A stretch of DNA of 64,000 nt from Riptortus pedestris (Eukaryota; Arthropoda; Insecta; Hemiptera; Alydidae): assembly GCA_019009955.1 (NCBI GenBank), contig CM032228.1, positions 102,156,001-102,220,000 on the forward strand. The letters run 5' to 3'. Position 1 is the first letter of the stretch, and each line of letters begins with the position of its first letter. Under the pieces are notes generated by a model. That model searched no databases. It was not told the origin of the DNA and saw only the letters and a program-made list of their open reading frames with translations. This document shows, one piece after another, positions 17,415-30,940 of the stretch. The translations under genes and the position numbers were made by a program.

Positions 17415-17525
17415 GTTTTGAACTGACCTCATTTTCGTCATCTGGGTAGGATCGATGGACATTTGAAGAAAAATTTTGAAAATCGCATCCTCAATAGCTA
17501 ATTTCCCTGAAGGGAAATCTGCTAA
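16858..17525 (+). mobile_element. Helentron/HINE-like element, best-preserved copy
   Basis: The 668-bp element begins TCCGTCACGCAGGGGCTGCG. About 30 bases in it carries TAAGCAGATTTCCC, the inverted complement of the 3' terminal GGGAAATCTGCTAA. The 3' end folds as a hairpin (AATTTCCCTGAAGGGAAATC). An (AT)n tract (17339-17411) sits in the centre after a conserved GCGACTGCTAGAGC block. Subterminal inverted repeats, a 3' hairpin, an internal microsatellite and no coding capacity are the layout known for HINE/DINE-1-type non-autonomous Helentrons. The class is inferred from structure. No Rep/helicase gene was found in the window, so movement would need an element elsewhere. Confidence 0.75.
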
Positions 17526-17589
17526 AAAGAGGTCCTTTTAAATATATATTTTTAAAAAAGAGGTCCTTTTAAATAAATTAAATCATTAA

Positions 17590-17797
17590 TTAGCGTCCAC
17601 TTTAAGCGACTAAGGCTAATTTGGTCACCTTCAGGTCACCACCCTTTTCTAGCCAGGGTGGGACTAAGGATTTTATTTAATGAATTCCGTCCCTAAAGAA
17701 ATTCCTTTTCCCAGGCGGGTATCGAACTCGGCACTGTAGGTTTACCAAGTGAGATTAAAGGTCAACGCTTTAACTCGCATGGCTACCCTGAGCCGCT
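17590..17797 (-). mobile_element. tRNA-derived SINE
   Basis: Read on the minus strand, a tRNA-like head (GGGTAGCCATGCGAGTTAAAG, box A-like, then AGTTCGATACCCG, box B-like) is followed by the body AAAGGAATTT...AATCCTTAGTCCCACC and a 3' part ending in TTAAAGTGG plus a TAAT-rich tail. About 205 bp. Four other good copies occur in the window. It is transcribed by RNA polymerase III and moved by a LINE in trans (family knowledge). Confidence 0.8.
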
Positions 17798-17799
17798 CC

Positions 17800-18268
17800 T
17801 TTTAAATATTTTTACTTGTTTATTTGGGGTTTAAATACAAATACAAAACAAACAAAAATACACACGACAAAATAACAAAACTTCTAAACTATAATCTTAC
17901 AAAACACACCCATAAAAGGGGATCCCTAACCCCTGGAAAGTCTCTAAAGGACATTATAAAAAAAAGGTGCTAGCACCCATAGAAACTCTTAACCTATAAA
18001 TAAATAAATAAAATTTAGTGAAGCAATCAAATAATTAAATTGATAAAAATAAAATAAAAAAACAAATCCGAAGCATATATAATCATAAACAATACAACTT
18101 AAAAATAAATATAATGATTAAAAAAAAAAAACAAGGAAAAAGAAAAGATCCTTCTAGAAACAGCAGCTACGTAATCACATAAATTATAACAACCAACGAA
18201 ACGTAATACAAAAAAAAGAGAAAAAAATACAAAAAAAAAAAAAAAAACATTGCATTATAAAATAAAAA

Positions 18269-18304
<36 letters not shown>

Positions 18305-18905
18305 TCTAGCTCCAAGAACCATCAGGTCAACATCCAGGACGTTTGGGCACTGATGATGATGCACTGCATCGAAAGCGCTCAGTCGTTTTAATAAATTGTT
18401 ACAGTGGAAACGCAGCCATTTCTTTCATCTACCTACATTAGAAGTCACTTCCACCTGCCAGAATACCAACTCAAAAAAAAAAAAAAAGGGCACTCTTGGT
18501 AATAAACAGAAAAATAATTAAATGAATAAATAAAATCTAGGCCTATGCGTCACTCCACAGCACCCGTCCTGAGATAAGTAACACCCTAGATTCAGGACTC
18601 TTCCATCAGCCTACCGAGCCTATCCAACGCCTACTCTTGGTCTGCCAACTGCCCTGAAGCCTCGAGGAGAGGTACTGAACTTGGCCCACACGAACCAGGT
18701 TCCACTGAGCACTTTGATGGTGATCCACTCCAGTGTAGCCTGACTCACTCCCAGCTCTCGTAGCCCATCTGCACTCTTCTTGCACCAAACGCCAGTAAGA
18801 CAGGGTTACTGGAAAGACCTTCACCATGCCTGCCTCCACATCAGCCATCTTCAACTCCAGCTGGTCATACTTTTTTTTCTTCCGACAGAAACTGCCCTCT
18901 AAGGG
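17800..18905 (+). mobile_element. Penelope-like/LINE-like 3' region, degenerate
   Basis: An A-rich, low-complexity stretch with long poly(A) runs (18230-18301, 18474-18487) leads to GCACTGATGATGATGCACTG and CATCGAAAGCGC at 18350-18395. There GATGC and GCATC form a perfect 5-bp hairpin between CTGATGA and GAAA. A GC-richer piece (18550-18880) follows with no recognised protein. The arrangement matches the locus at 4.74-5.15 kb in mirror image. The class is inferred. Confidence 0.4.
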
Positions 18906-18919
18906 TGACTACGTCTACA

Positions 18920-19104
18920 TCAATAATAATCTTTTATTATTGCTATGTGCACGATTGCCGAAAACCAATAGAAAACGAAATAGCGATATTTTTCAATTCA
19001 TTACTCCCTTATAACCCCCACTCCTGTCCGTACCTAGAAATTTTAATTGTGCTTATAATCAGGGAGGTGTTAATACTAATTAACATACGGAGTTTCGTTG
19101 AGAT

Positions 19105-19107
<3 letters not shown>
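18920..19107 (+). repeat. CCCGG-hairpin repeat, partial unit
   Basis: One truncated 300-bp unit (ATTGCCGAAAACCAATAGAA, ACTCCCTTATAACCCCCACT, AACATACGGAGTTTCG) that runs straight into the (AT)n tract of the next element. The breakpoint lies in or at the microsatellite. Confidence 0.65.
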
Positions 19108-19160
<53 letters not shown>

Positions 19161-19682
19161 AATATTTGTCTGTTACCGCTACACACACATATATATGTCT
19201 ATTAACGCTCTAGCAGTCGCAATTTTTGTCTTATCGTCACCAAACGCGACATATAATCGTTTTATACAAAAAGAAAGATCAAGTTCGTTAATGGCTGAAA
19301 TCTGACCAGGGGGAGGGGGGAGGGGGCTTAGAGGGGAAGAATTTCAAAAATTCTTAATATATCCGTTACTATGCGTCGGATCGAAAAATTGTATAGAACC
19401 CATCTTATTGCAAATTTAATGTTCTATAAATGGTGTTATGTACATTTTTTTCACTATCTTTACTATTAACTGAGATATTTGCTTTTTTTAGTTTTCGGTC
19501 TTCAGTAAAGCCCCACTTTTACTCATCTTATATTAACAATATTCTATTATGTTATGAACCACGTTATTTGGAGCTTAAATACCAAATATTGTTCTCACTG
19601 AACTTTTTAAGTTTTGAGATAAATGCAAATACGTGGCGCGCATGGGAAATCTACTTAGTTAACGCAGCCCCTGCATGACGGA
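19108..19682 (-). repeat. Helentron-like element, 3' truncated at its (AT)n
   Basis: The 5' end on the minus strand starts TCCGTCATGCAGGGGCTGCG, with TAAGTAGATTTCCC. The element continues to the GCGACTGCTAGAGCG block and the (AT)n tract (19108-19157), where it stops. The 3' half and hairpin are missing. Confidence 0.75.
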
Positions 19683-19993
19683 CTTTATTTACATAGGCTT
19701 TGTTATTGATTGAAGCTCAGACAATCAACATACCCTCCTCCTTTGCTACCTGCTGGAATTACTACATAACTGGTAAATTAGATTCTTGCACTATAACTTA
19801 CATTGCTACACCTGACTTACCTTTCCTGACTTACTAATTAGGAACATAAAAACTCTTTAATTTATGAAAAATGCATCAAATATTCTTTGATTCTTTAATT
19901 GTTACGCCAAAAATTGGTGATATCCTTTCAATTCCATGTGAAATCTTGAAATTTGTAGAAAACAAAGCAATGAACACACAGAAGTAACAATTT

Positions 19994-19994
<1 letters not shown>

Positions 19995-20060
<66 letters not shown>

Positions 20061-20195
20061 GCACGCATGCTCACACACAAATATGTGTAGATATAATTTT
20101 GAATGAACATTATTTTCACCATCTAGATAGGATCAATGGAAATTTCAAGGAATTTTTCAAAAAATCCATCATGAGGGAAATCTATTAATAATAAT
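19995..20195 (+). repeat. Helentron-like element, 3' fragment with (AT)n
   Basis: An (AT)n tract at 20005-20060 followed by TTTTGAATGAACATTATTTT, ATCTAGATAGGATCAATGG and a decayed end (GAGGGAAATCTATTAA). This is the mirror case of the preceding copy: only the part after the microsatellite is kept. Confidence 0.6.
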
Positions 20196-20557
20196 AATTG
20201 GACTAGTATAAAAGTTTCATTGAAATCAAAGTTCCCTCTTGTGTACCTCCCCCTCAAAAAAAACTCTTGTAAGTTAGTTACAAAATGTTATCTTCTCAAT
20301 GTATAACTAAGAGCTGACTAAATTTTCATTTTCAAAGTATTTCAAAAATAATCAATTCATATTTTGGTAACATAGGCAGCTTAATTTTTCAAAAACAATA
20401 CAAGTGGGAAAATCAAAGCAGTAAAACAGTGGTCAAAGTGGATAGAGGTAAAAAAAATTATGAAGATAATAATCTAAATTATTTTATAAAATCATATATT
20501 TGTTTTCTAGAAAAAGAAAATACAAATTCTTATTTACAATAATATCAATCAATATAT

Positions 20558-20606
20558 TCATTCCCTGGGAGCGCCATAAGCATCCGGCATCCTTTCTATT
20601 GTGTAC
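20558..20606 (-). CDS. FCF1: FCF1 last coding exon
   Basis: The acceptor cttattacag completes an Arg codon, followed by [15 protein letters not shown] and TGA. RMPDxYGAPR is the conserved FCF1 C-terminus. Confidence 0.93.
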
Positions 20607-23600
20607 CTGTAATAAGAAATACATTAATAGACGATTATGTTGTGTTAGGATCATAACATATTAATTAAAACGCAACAAACATGCAAACACTCAGACAAAT
20701 GTGCATGTACAAATCATACTCAATTTCTTAAAATATATAACTTTTAAGAAATCACACAAGACAAAAATATAGACCAAAATCAAGAATTAATTTATAAGCA
20801 ACAATAAATAAAAGGATGAAAGAAATGCCAAAAATCAACCAATAAATATTTTTTAGGAAAGCCTTCATCTTGCTAACAAGATACCATCAGTACAGAAGAC
20901 TAGCTGTAGATAGACTCACTGCTCGAGTATAACTGTTATATTAAACATTAAGTTCACTAATGAATGAAATCAAAAAAGGAGGAGAGGAGGGGGTGTTTTT
21001 TAGAATGGGTAAAACCAACGATTCGTAATATCTCCGTTATTATGAGTCAGTTTGAAAAATGCTACATACCAATTTTGTTGCAAGTTTAATTTTCTACACA
21101 CACACACACACACACACATACACACATATATATATACTAGCTCAGATACCTGGCTTTGCCTGGGAATTGATTTGAGGCTGAATGGTGATGGTATTTTTTG
21201 GCAAGGCTTTACTTTGCACAATATTTTGACATTTACCCATCCTAGTGTTTATACCCGTTGTTGCCGTTTGTTAATAATAAAATTAATTTTTTATGAAAGA
21301 CTTCACTGTCCTCCATATTGTCATGTTTCCCATCTCCTGTGCATTATGCATATATTTCAGTTATTAAAGACAAAATATTAATGTAGATTTGAATTAATTT
21401 TTCCAGGTGAGGTACCTGATAGTTCAAATTGGAATGAATTGTTGAGCATATCAATATTTCTAAGCAAATTACTTGCTCCACACATTGTTCCTGGAGAAAT
21501 GTATAAAACAAAAGTTAATCTAAATAACAAAGTAAACAACTTTTGTTATGTGCATGTTTGTCGAAAAACAAATAGACAATGAAATATCGCGAATTTTTAT
21601 TTCAGGCCTCCCTTATAACCCCCATTCCCATTCTAACCTAAACATTTTAATATAGCTTATAATCATGGAAGAATTAATGCTAATTGACATACCGAGTTTT
21701 GTTAAGTTCGGTTCAATCGTTAGCGCTTAATAAAATAGTTGACTCCTGCTTTAGTTTACAGTGTATATCTTGTTTATACTTTGCTAAAAGACAAAAATGA
21801 ATATCACAAAAGTTACTCTAAATAACAAAATAAACAATTTTTGTTATGTTCATATTTGCCGAAAAACGAATAGAAAACGAAATACCGCTATTTTAAATTC
21901 AGCCCTCCCTTACAACCCCCACTCCTGCCCGTCCCTAGAAATGTTGGTATGGCTTAATATAATGAAAGCGTTAGCGCTAATACGCATACCAAGTTTTATT
22001 TATTTCGGTTGGGTCTTTTGTTCCAAATAAAATTGTTCACTTCCGCTATAGGTTTTAGCGTATATCTTGTTTATAATTCAGTATACGAAAAAAGTGTCTA
22101 GAACGAAAGTTACTCTAAATAACAAAATAAACAACTTTTGTTGTGTTCATATTTGCCGAAAAACCAATAGGAAACGAAATATCGCTATTTTTAATTTCAG
22201 GCTTCCCTTATAACCCCCACTCCTGTTCGCCTCAGAGAAAATTAATATAGCCTAAAGTCTAAGTTGGGTTAGTAGTAATATACATACCAAGTTTCATAAA
22301 ATTCGGTTCAGCCGTTTATGCGTGAAAAGGTAACAAACAAACAAATAAACAAACAAACACACACGAAAGAAACAAAATGCAGTTATGGAGTCAATGACAT
22401 GTGAAACGAAAAGTTATCGTGAAAATTTGCGAAAAAAATCAATGTACAGACAGAGGGGTTACAATTTTATATATATTGTTTTTACTCATCTCACATTATC
22501 TATAAGCCAATTACCATGAAATATATAATTTCAAGCATAAATAACATATATTGTTTTTATTGGAGCAGAACAAATACTTTACCTATGCTGTTTGATATAC
22601 ATGATTGGTACTCCAGGAATTTTTCTGATGCGTCTCTTTAAATCCTTGTCATTAGTAGCTACAATATAACATTTGTGCTGAAAATAAAAATAAATAATTG
22701 TTATATGCATTATATAAAGAGTATTATTATTCACAACAGTGCATGGAAGCTCATGCTCCCATTGTGGTGATATTTTTATTTGAATTAAGTTATTTAGGAA
22801 ATTGTGTTATCTTTAAAAATTAAATTATACTGTCTTTAATATTATTGCAAAAATTAAACAGAGATAGTCACATATTTGGGAAGTAAGAAGGAGATGAAAG
22901 GAGCTGACTGAGGAAGGACTATTGGCGCCTGGCGTGTCTAGTGGAGCCTGGATTGTTCCAGACTAAGAGTCCAGTGATTTCGTAATAAAACAACAATATC
23001 ATGTAACTTATATTAACTTTTTTATTAATTATTAATATTTATTAATTATTTATTAACATCCACTTTTTGCACCTAAGGGTAATTGGGACGAGTTATCTAT
23101 AGATTACACCCCTTTCTAGCCAGGGTGGGACTAAAGATTTTATTTAATGAATTCCATCAATAAACAAATTCCTTTGTTCAGGTGGGTATCGAACTCGCCA
23201 CTCTAGGTTTACCATTTGAGATTAAGGTAAACACTTTAACTCGCATGCTAACCTGAGCCTCTAATTATTGTATGAAAATATGTTAACAATTTTATGAGAT
23301 GTGATCTAATCTTAAATACTAGATATAACTAATTCATTTTACATACAAGAAAACATTAAATTTAGATTATGCAAAAATTAAATTATACAAAAATTGTCTC
23401 AATCCTCCACAATGACTTATGATTATGAAATTAAATTATATTCGTATATCAAATTAAATTATATTTGTATATCAAATTAAATTATATTTGTAAGTAATGT
23501 CGGATATCGGGCCTATGCGGGGACAAGGAATATTATTAAGTATACTAACCTCTAAATTGAGATATGAATTTGAACAACTCACATGACACACCTGGAGGTA

Positions 23601-26600
23601 TGCCGAGTTGTTTAAACCCGTAATGAATTCCCAGGGATGGAGTATATACCGTTGTACCTTACTTAAGATATAACAAATTCAATGAAAAATGAATTCACTG
23701 GTAAAACCCACTCCTTTATATATATGTATTAGGCATGGGATGCTCACATATGATGTTAAAATGTTAAATGGGACTTATTAATACCCATTATATGCTACTA
23801 CTTCTAATTGAGGCAGGATAACTACAAATTACTGCCATTTTCTAGCCAGGATTGGACTATGGGTTTTATTTAATGAGCCTATCACTAAATAAAGCCTTAT
23901 TGCTCAGGTTGGAATCCAACCTACAAGTCAAGATTTACAAAAATGCCTTAATTCACATAGCAAGACAGCTCTGCTTATATCACTGTCAAATTCAATAATT
24001 AAATTTTTATTATAATTGTATCATGAAAATATGAACTATTTAACTTCACTTTAACTAATATATGGTGGAAGGTCAACAAAAGAATGAAAATTTGAAATGA
24101 TTATTAAAAATCATTTTTATACTGTTAGATGCAGTCGTTAGTATAGTTGCCTTTTTGTAGTAAAATTTCTCCTGATGAGACGTCATATGGATGTGAAACT
24201 AGTGGGGAAAGAAAAATGATTTTTAATGATCATTTCATTCTTTTGTTGGCCTTCTGCCATAGATTTGTTAAAGTGAATTTATAATTTTAGTACACCTGAA
24301 ATTTTCTTGGTTAAAATTCAAAACAAATGATTTTTTTTTTAATATACATTTTTTACAATTAGAGGTTTTTGTATGCTTATTATTAAATAACAGATACAAG
24401 AAAAGAGGATAGCTTTAACAGCAAACATTTACCTGTGTAACTCTCTGCACAATGCAGTCATCAGCATAAGTTCCTTTGTGCATACAAGGTAACCGTTCGT
24501 AACGAGGATCTTTCATTATTCGTAAAGCAACCCTATACTTACGTCCAAGCTTTTCCATCTCAGCCAGAACACAATCAGTAATGTAAGGGGTACCTGCAAA
24601 GTAATGAATTTTAGGATTTTCTGTACACGCTATTAAATGAAGAAAGTTAACTAATTATATATACACAAAGTGCAGGTACATACACAAATTTTTTTTAACT
24701 TCCTCGGTTTTAGTTCTTATATTACCAAAAGCAGTAAATTATTTTTTTAGGAATTACAGGTAGGCATAGCTAGGAGGTGACATACTCCACACTTTCAGAT
24801 GGATCAAGTTTGAATCCTTAAATCCAAACTGCGTGATAAAGCAATCACACATTTTCCTTCTTAATGCTGAGAAAGGGTAAAAAAGTGTTTATTTTTCAAA
24901 ACAATTAAAACAGTGCTGCCATGTAAAGATATAACATTTGACCTATCAACCTATGATTAGTGTTATATGTCCCAGCCTCCTAAATCTTTTCCTCATAATT
25001 TTTCTATATTGCATATAATACTTGTTGGATTTCTTACAACCCAAGCCAAAATATCCCGATACCTCATCCCCTAGGGCTTTCATGCATCTTTGCTCAGTTT
25101 ATTTTGTCAAAGAAAATCTAAGGCTACAAATCTTTTTTCATCCATTCTGTGCCTGATTCACAGAAAATGGCATATAATTTGTTAATCAGTAGCCATTCTT
25201 GATTTTTACACAAAAATGCTGGTGCAGGATTCGTCTTTCAAACAAAAGTTTTATTTTTTCATCTGCTTTTGTTGCTGTTTCCTTACAAACTATATATTAT
25301 TACTGACCACATTGTTATTGTATAAATCTTACCAGAACTTAAACATAAACTGATTCTCAGCAATCTTTGAGGACTAAGAACAATTATTTACAATCAGTAT
25401 TCTACAATTGACTTTGTCTTAGGCAATGTCATTGATAAACTGAGAGCCAAGGCTCTCAATACTATTCATTCTTTCGAAAGTAATTGGCTCTAGCCCTGAG
25501 AAAAGGAGGAAGCTGGTAGGCGGCATCTCCCCTCCCAAAAATATCTGTTTAACTAAGTATTTAAAGCGGGGTGATTTTTCAATGAATAGCTGTCTCTGCT
25601 CACTTACATGTGCTTACTTACATGAGAAAAACTTTTAGTAATCTCATGTGTGTTCAATTATCGTATGTGATGGGTTTCTTCTAGTTTTTACAAGGTTGGG
25701 ATTCAGCTATTTTTGTCTCTTACAAAATTTATCTCTGAGCATTGTGTGAGATGGATCCCAGGACAAGGAAAATGGAGATGAATGAAAGAAACTTGCTACG
25801 AGCCACTATACTCAGAAAAGATGATCCAACCAAACAGGTAGTCCACCTGATATTATTTCAAGGAATCTATATAAGAGTAATTAAAGTGGTAACATTCATA
25901 TTTAGCTAAAGGTTAAACATTAAATGCCTTCACACAATAATTATCAAGTCATGATTCATATTGTAATATTTTTTCAAAACATGAGATTGCAGTACTTTAA
26001 TATTTCTAATGAAATTCAGTAAATATATTAAATAAAGTAACCTCCCATATACTCTTTCCTTAATGGATTTTTTTTAATCTCTGGGTATCAGTCACCATGA
26101 CTGGTTATGTGTCTCCTGCTGTTAAGACGTTTTAATTACTTGTATTCTTTCATAGACAGCAGAGTGCATTGCCAATGTATAGTTACTCATATATAATAAA
26201 CGGAGACCCACTATATTGTGGCTATACTCAGAAATTCTTCCATTCTGGACAGAACAGGTGTGCTGGGTAGGACACATTGACTGCATGATTATTTTAGTAA
26301 TCTTATTTAACACGTTCGCTGCTGCAGTCTATATATGATATACTCCACCACTAACTGCACCGGTCCCCGGCGTCCGATGCCTCTCCTAACGTTTAAAATC
26401 TGTATCGGTCCCCGGGGACCGATGTAGTTTTCGAAGGTAATGCTATCTCTTGACAATTCAAGTGAACTAAATGAATGAATTAGCTGAGCCTTCAGTCCTC
26501 CAATCCAAGAACTAGCACTAGCAAAGCCAGGAGTGGTCCCCGGCGTCCGATGTCGTCTACAACTAATGTACATTTTTTATCACATTGTAATCTGTTATTT

Positions 26601-29600
26601 TCAATAAGCACTCTAAACTTGTAAGCTCTTCTAGGTCAGTAGTTGAACTATAACATGAGGGTAAATAGTTCTTGTCTGCAAAACTATCGTCACTTGAAGT
26701 CGTATCACTCTCACTTTCACTGCTGTCTGGAAGACAGTGCGTACTCCTGCAACCCAGCCGGTATCACCAGCTACCGGGTAACCCATCCCCAGAGTTCCAT
26801 TACACGCAATCACAATTCCCTCACCCTTATAATGGAACTATAGTTCAGTAGAAACTATCACTTCTCACCCCCGGTAGGTCATACTACCTTACTACCATCT
26901 AAATTATGAAGCTGGGTCTCAGATAAAAAACAAAAAAGTGCTTACTCAACTAATTTTCGACCACGAGACATACTGAGTGCAACACAATGGTAAATGAGGG
27001 GCATGGAAGGTAAAACAGATTCAAGGCAGTTCATCTTTGATCAAGTTGTGACTCGAATAAGCATCGGACGCCGGGGTTTGGTGCCGTACCAAATTGGAGT
27101 TTCTCTATTTCTAGACGGTTACGGTCCCTGGCGTCCGATGGTATTTTTCTAGATTAACTAAATCTACAGGTTCTAAGAATAAATTGCACCCAATCCCCGT
27201 TAAAATATCTCTCATAATAAGCTTTCTACAGCCTTCGTCTTTTTGGAGTGGACTGAAGGAGAGGGGCCCGTCTTGAAAGACTTGATGACGATCGGATCCC
27301 GGGGACCGATACAGCAGCGAACGTGTTAAAGTAAAAACATTTCACTAGTGATTCAGATATAGGTATTGTGTCAAGTAGGTAAAGTAAAAAGAAAGTAATG
27401 AAAAATTACCAATGCTTATTTGGCTTAACTGTTTCTATATCTTAACACTATCAAGATCTGGTGTACTGAAATACTGACTCTAACCACTAATTACACTTAT
27501 AAAATTAAATGCTGCAATGAAACTTTATGAATATATTTGAAGAACTTACATTTTGCATAAAGGCAGTCCATCATGCTTTGAATTATATCCATTTTATATT
27601 TTATAGAGAAATTTACAAAATTTGTGTCAATTATAACATGAAAAGGAGGGCCTAATTGTGTATTATATTGAAAGAACAATGCAGAAGAATACTGAGGCCT
27701 AAAAAAATAAAATAAATTAATTAAATGTACTTTATAATATAAACAAACATCCTAGGAATACAATTTAAAACTTAACTTAAATAAATCTTCATTCATTTTT
27801 CTGAATAATGGGTCATATAAGATACTCATACTAGGGCTATGTTGACTAATAGAAATACCTAAACATGAAATACTAGATTCACAATACTTAAGTTTGAACA
27901 TGAAACATAAAGCTTTCCCAATGATAAAGAATTAAAACACCAATAATAAACTAGTCACAGTGACATTATATGAATAAAAGGAACACTGAACATTTCCCAT
28001 GACAATAATTTCTATAAAGTATTCACTTGAGTTACCAAAATGGACATTACATTATGAAGACAGAATTTTATAAACATTTGTTCGATAAAAACTTATAGAT
28101 TTGACTATATCAAATTCATTAAATTGCAAAAATAGAGTTGTGTATCTATATACTTCCTTGACAAATCCGTAATCAGAGAACCATAGTGCACACAGTACAA
28201 TGTTTTTCAAACTAAAAGCCAATCAGAAACCTTGGTGCTCAGGTTAGCCAAGTGAGTTAAGGCATTGGTCATAATCTCATCTGGTAAACCTAGAATCATG
28301 GGTTCCATTCCCACCTGCGCAATAGGAATTTATTTAGTGAAACTCATTAAATAATGTCCTTAGTCCCACCATTGCTAGAAAAGCGTGGTAACCTGTAGAT
28401 AACCTGTCCCAATTAGCCATAGTCTGACAAAGTGGAAGCTAATAAATAATAAACAAACATGATCCAATGGACTTTAATTCAACATACTCACTCATTTAAG
28501 TAAGTACATCTGTTAAACTTTTGATTAAAACTAATCAAAATTTTGATAAAACTAGTTAAAATTGGAGGTATTTTAAAAGCAAATTAATATTCCCAAAATA
28601 TTTTAAAATAAGTCTTTTGTCACTTTTCAAGGAAAATTGAATTTACAATGCGATTGATTTGAAATACCATTCAATAGAATATGAGTACATTTTAGTCATG
28701 CTAAGAGTGGACACACATGTTTATAATAGTTTAAACAACAATAACTTGATACATTTTTCTTTAATCTCGTGAACTACCCTAATGAGATGAGCTTCTTTTA
28801 GAGTAATGCAAAATGGGTGACTATTTATCTGGCACCTCAAACTTATTAATTTTAAACATTTATTTTAGTACTGACACTTATAAATTAAAAACAACATGGA
28901 ATTCCTATTAAAAATATGCCATAGTGGTTTGTTTTAATCATGTTGTATTACCAAAAATCAGGAAAGTGTTCCATACAAATTTCATTAAAATACAATACTA
29001 GGTAAGAGAAACCTAAAGAATTATGGTAAACTTGACATCATCTATTCTGAGATGCCCAAAAGTCCAGTTTGAGCATTACCTAGAATCTTCACAACAATTT
29101 AAAAGACTTGCCCTTTTAAAAATGTTACACAACTGGCAATGTATCATTTGATATAAAGTGCTCAAAAAAAGAATAGGGATATTGGCTGTTTTGTGGTATG
29201 TATGGGGCCTAGCATATATTTTTTTTTTTTTTATTATAAATATCATTAATATTTATTAGAAATTATTGTCTTTTTTCCCCCATAAAAAAGAAATTTAATT
29301 AAGATCGATTTAATTAAAATTAATAGGATAAGAAAAAATAACCAATATCCCTATTCATTTTTGAGCAGTATAGATAGAAGCAAGTGGGAGATGAAATGAC
29401 CACTCAGTCTTTCATAAAAGGGGTATTTTGGAATTTAAAAATCTGTATTCCTTAAGAAATCTCGACGGTAACTTCCCATTGATGGATTACAATAATTTAG
29501 CTGGGATTAGTTCATCATTTCAAAGTGAGAGAAATTATTTGGTTTATTTATATTTCTCTCAGCCACTCATCATTCCACTTTCCTTCAAGACCTAGCAGAA

Positions 29601-30892
29601 ACTATTTCAATTTTTCTTGCGGCTCTTGGGATTACCCCTAGGCATTTCGTCCATAAACATGTCTGCAGTATAAAATATTAGTTTTCATTCACAATAAAGT
29701 TTAGTCATCCAGGTAATAAAAACTGTATTTTAAAAATTAATAAAGAAAAGCAATCTCAAAAAGTGAAACTACTTACACATGATTTATTTCTGCTTGCTTC
29801 TTCTTCTTTTTTTCAATTTCAGCTTTCAATTTAGGGTTCTTTTCAAGTTTTTTTTCGACACTACAAAGAAAATACTTATGTCATAAAAATTAGTCACTAT
29901 ATACTCTATTGTAAAAAACACTCAAGAGGACTCCTGTGGCGCTTATTTAACGAACAAGATAGTGAGTTACATCTATAAAAATATTAAAAGTCTTTCACGC
30001 AGGGGCTGCATTAACTAAGCAGATTTCCCATACGCATCATGTATTTGCATTTACCTCAAAATGTAAAAGTTCATTGAGAACATTATTTTTTGGGCATCAA
30101 AGTGCTTAATAATATAACTCCTTATTGTTAATATGACATGAGAAGCAGTGAAGGTTTACTGATGGGTGAAAACAAAAAATGCAAATATCTCTGTTAATAC
30201 TAAAGATAGACAATAAATGTATATAAAAATATTTATAGTAAATTGTATTTGAATTAACATTGGCACTACACAATTTTTTGTTCCGACGTATAATAACAGA
30301 GATATTTTGTATTTTCGAAATTCTTCCCCTCTAAAACTCTCTCCCACTGGTTCGATTTCAGCCATTAACAAACTCAACCTTTAGTCTTATGCGATAAGCT
30401 TGTATATTGATTTTGGTTAAGATGAAATAAGAATTGTGACTGCTAGACAAGTATTTATATACATTAGAAGATTTTCGTTAAGGGATATATAGATTTCAGT
30501 TATAAACCTAAAACACTGAGACGGGGAAATGTAAAAATATTGTGCTTAGTAAAGTCTTGCCAAAAATCGTGTCATGAGTAAGACCTAAATAGCTGATTTC
30601 CCTTAAGGAATATCTGTTAAAATAAAGTTATTTCCAGTATTTATATTTTATTTATTTATTTATACACACACAAGTATACTCAGTAAATCTGACCTTCCTT
30701 CTACTTCCAAAACCTAGAAAAATATATACAACATGTTGAATAGAAAAGCCATTTGTTGCTCAGGAATACTATATGAGCAGATTTCCCTTAAGAAAAATCA
30801 GTTATTGAGGTTGTACTCATGATGCGAGTTTTGAAAAATTTCTTCAAATGTCCATCAATCCTACCAGGACATGACGAAAATGAGGTCCGTTC

Positions 30893-30940
<48 letters not shown>

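Noticed and set aside
21136..22478. Tandem 300-bp units considered as a CRISPR-like or regulatory array
   Set aside because: Units are long, diverged and part of an interspersed element in a eukaryotic intron.
26307..26573. 88-codon minus-strand frame at the MITE end
   Set aside because: It spans the inverted repeat and GC palindromes. Arg/Gly-rich composition is a by-product of those sites.
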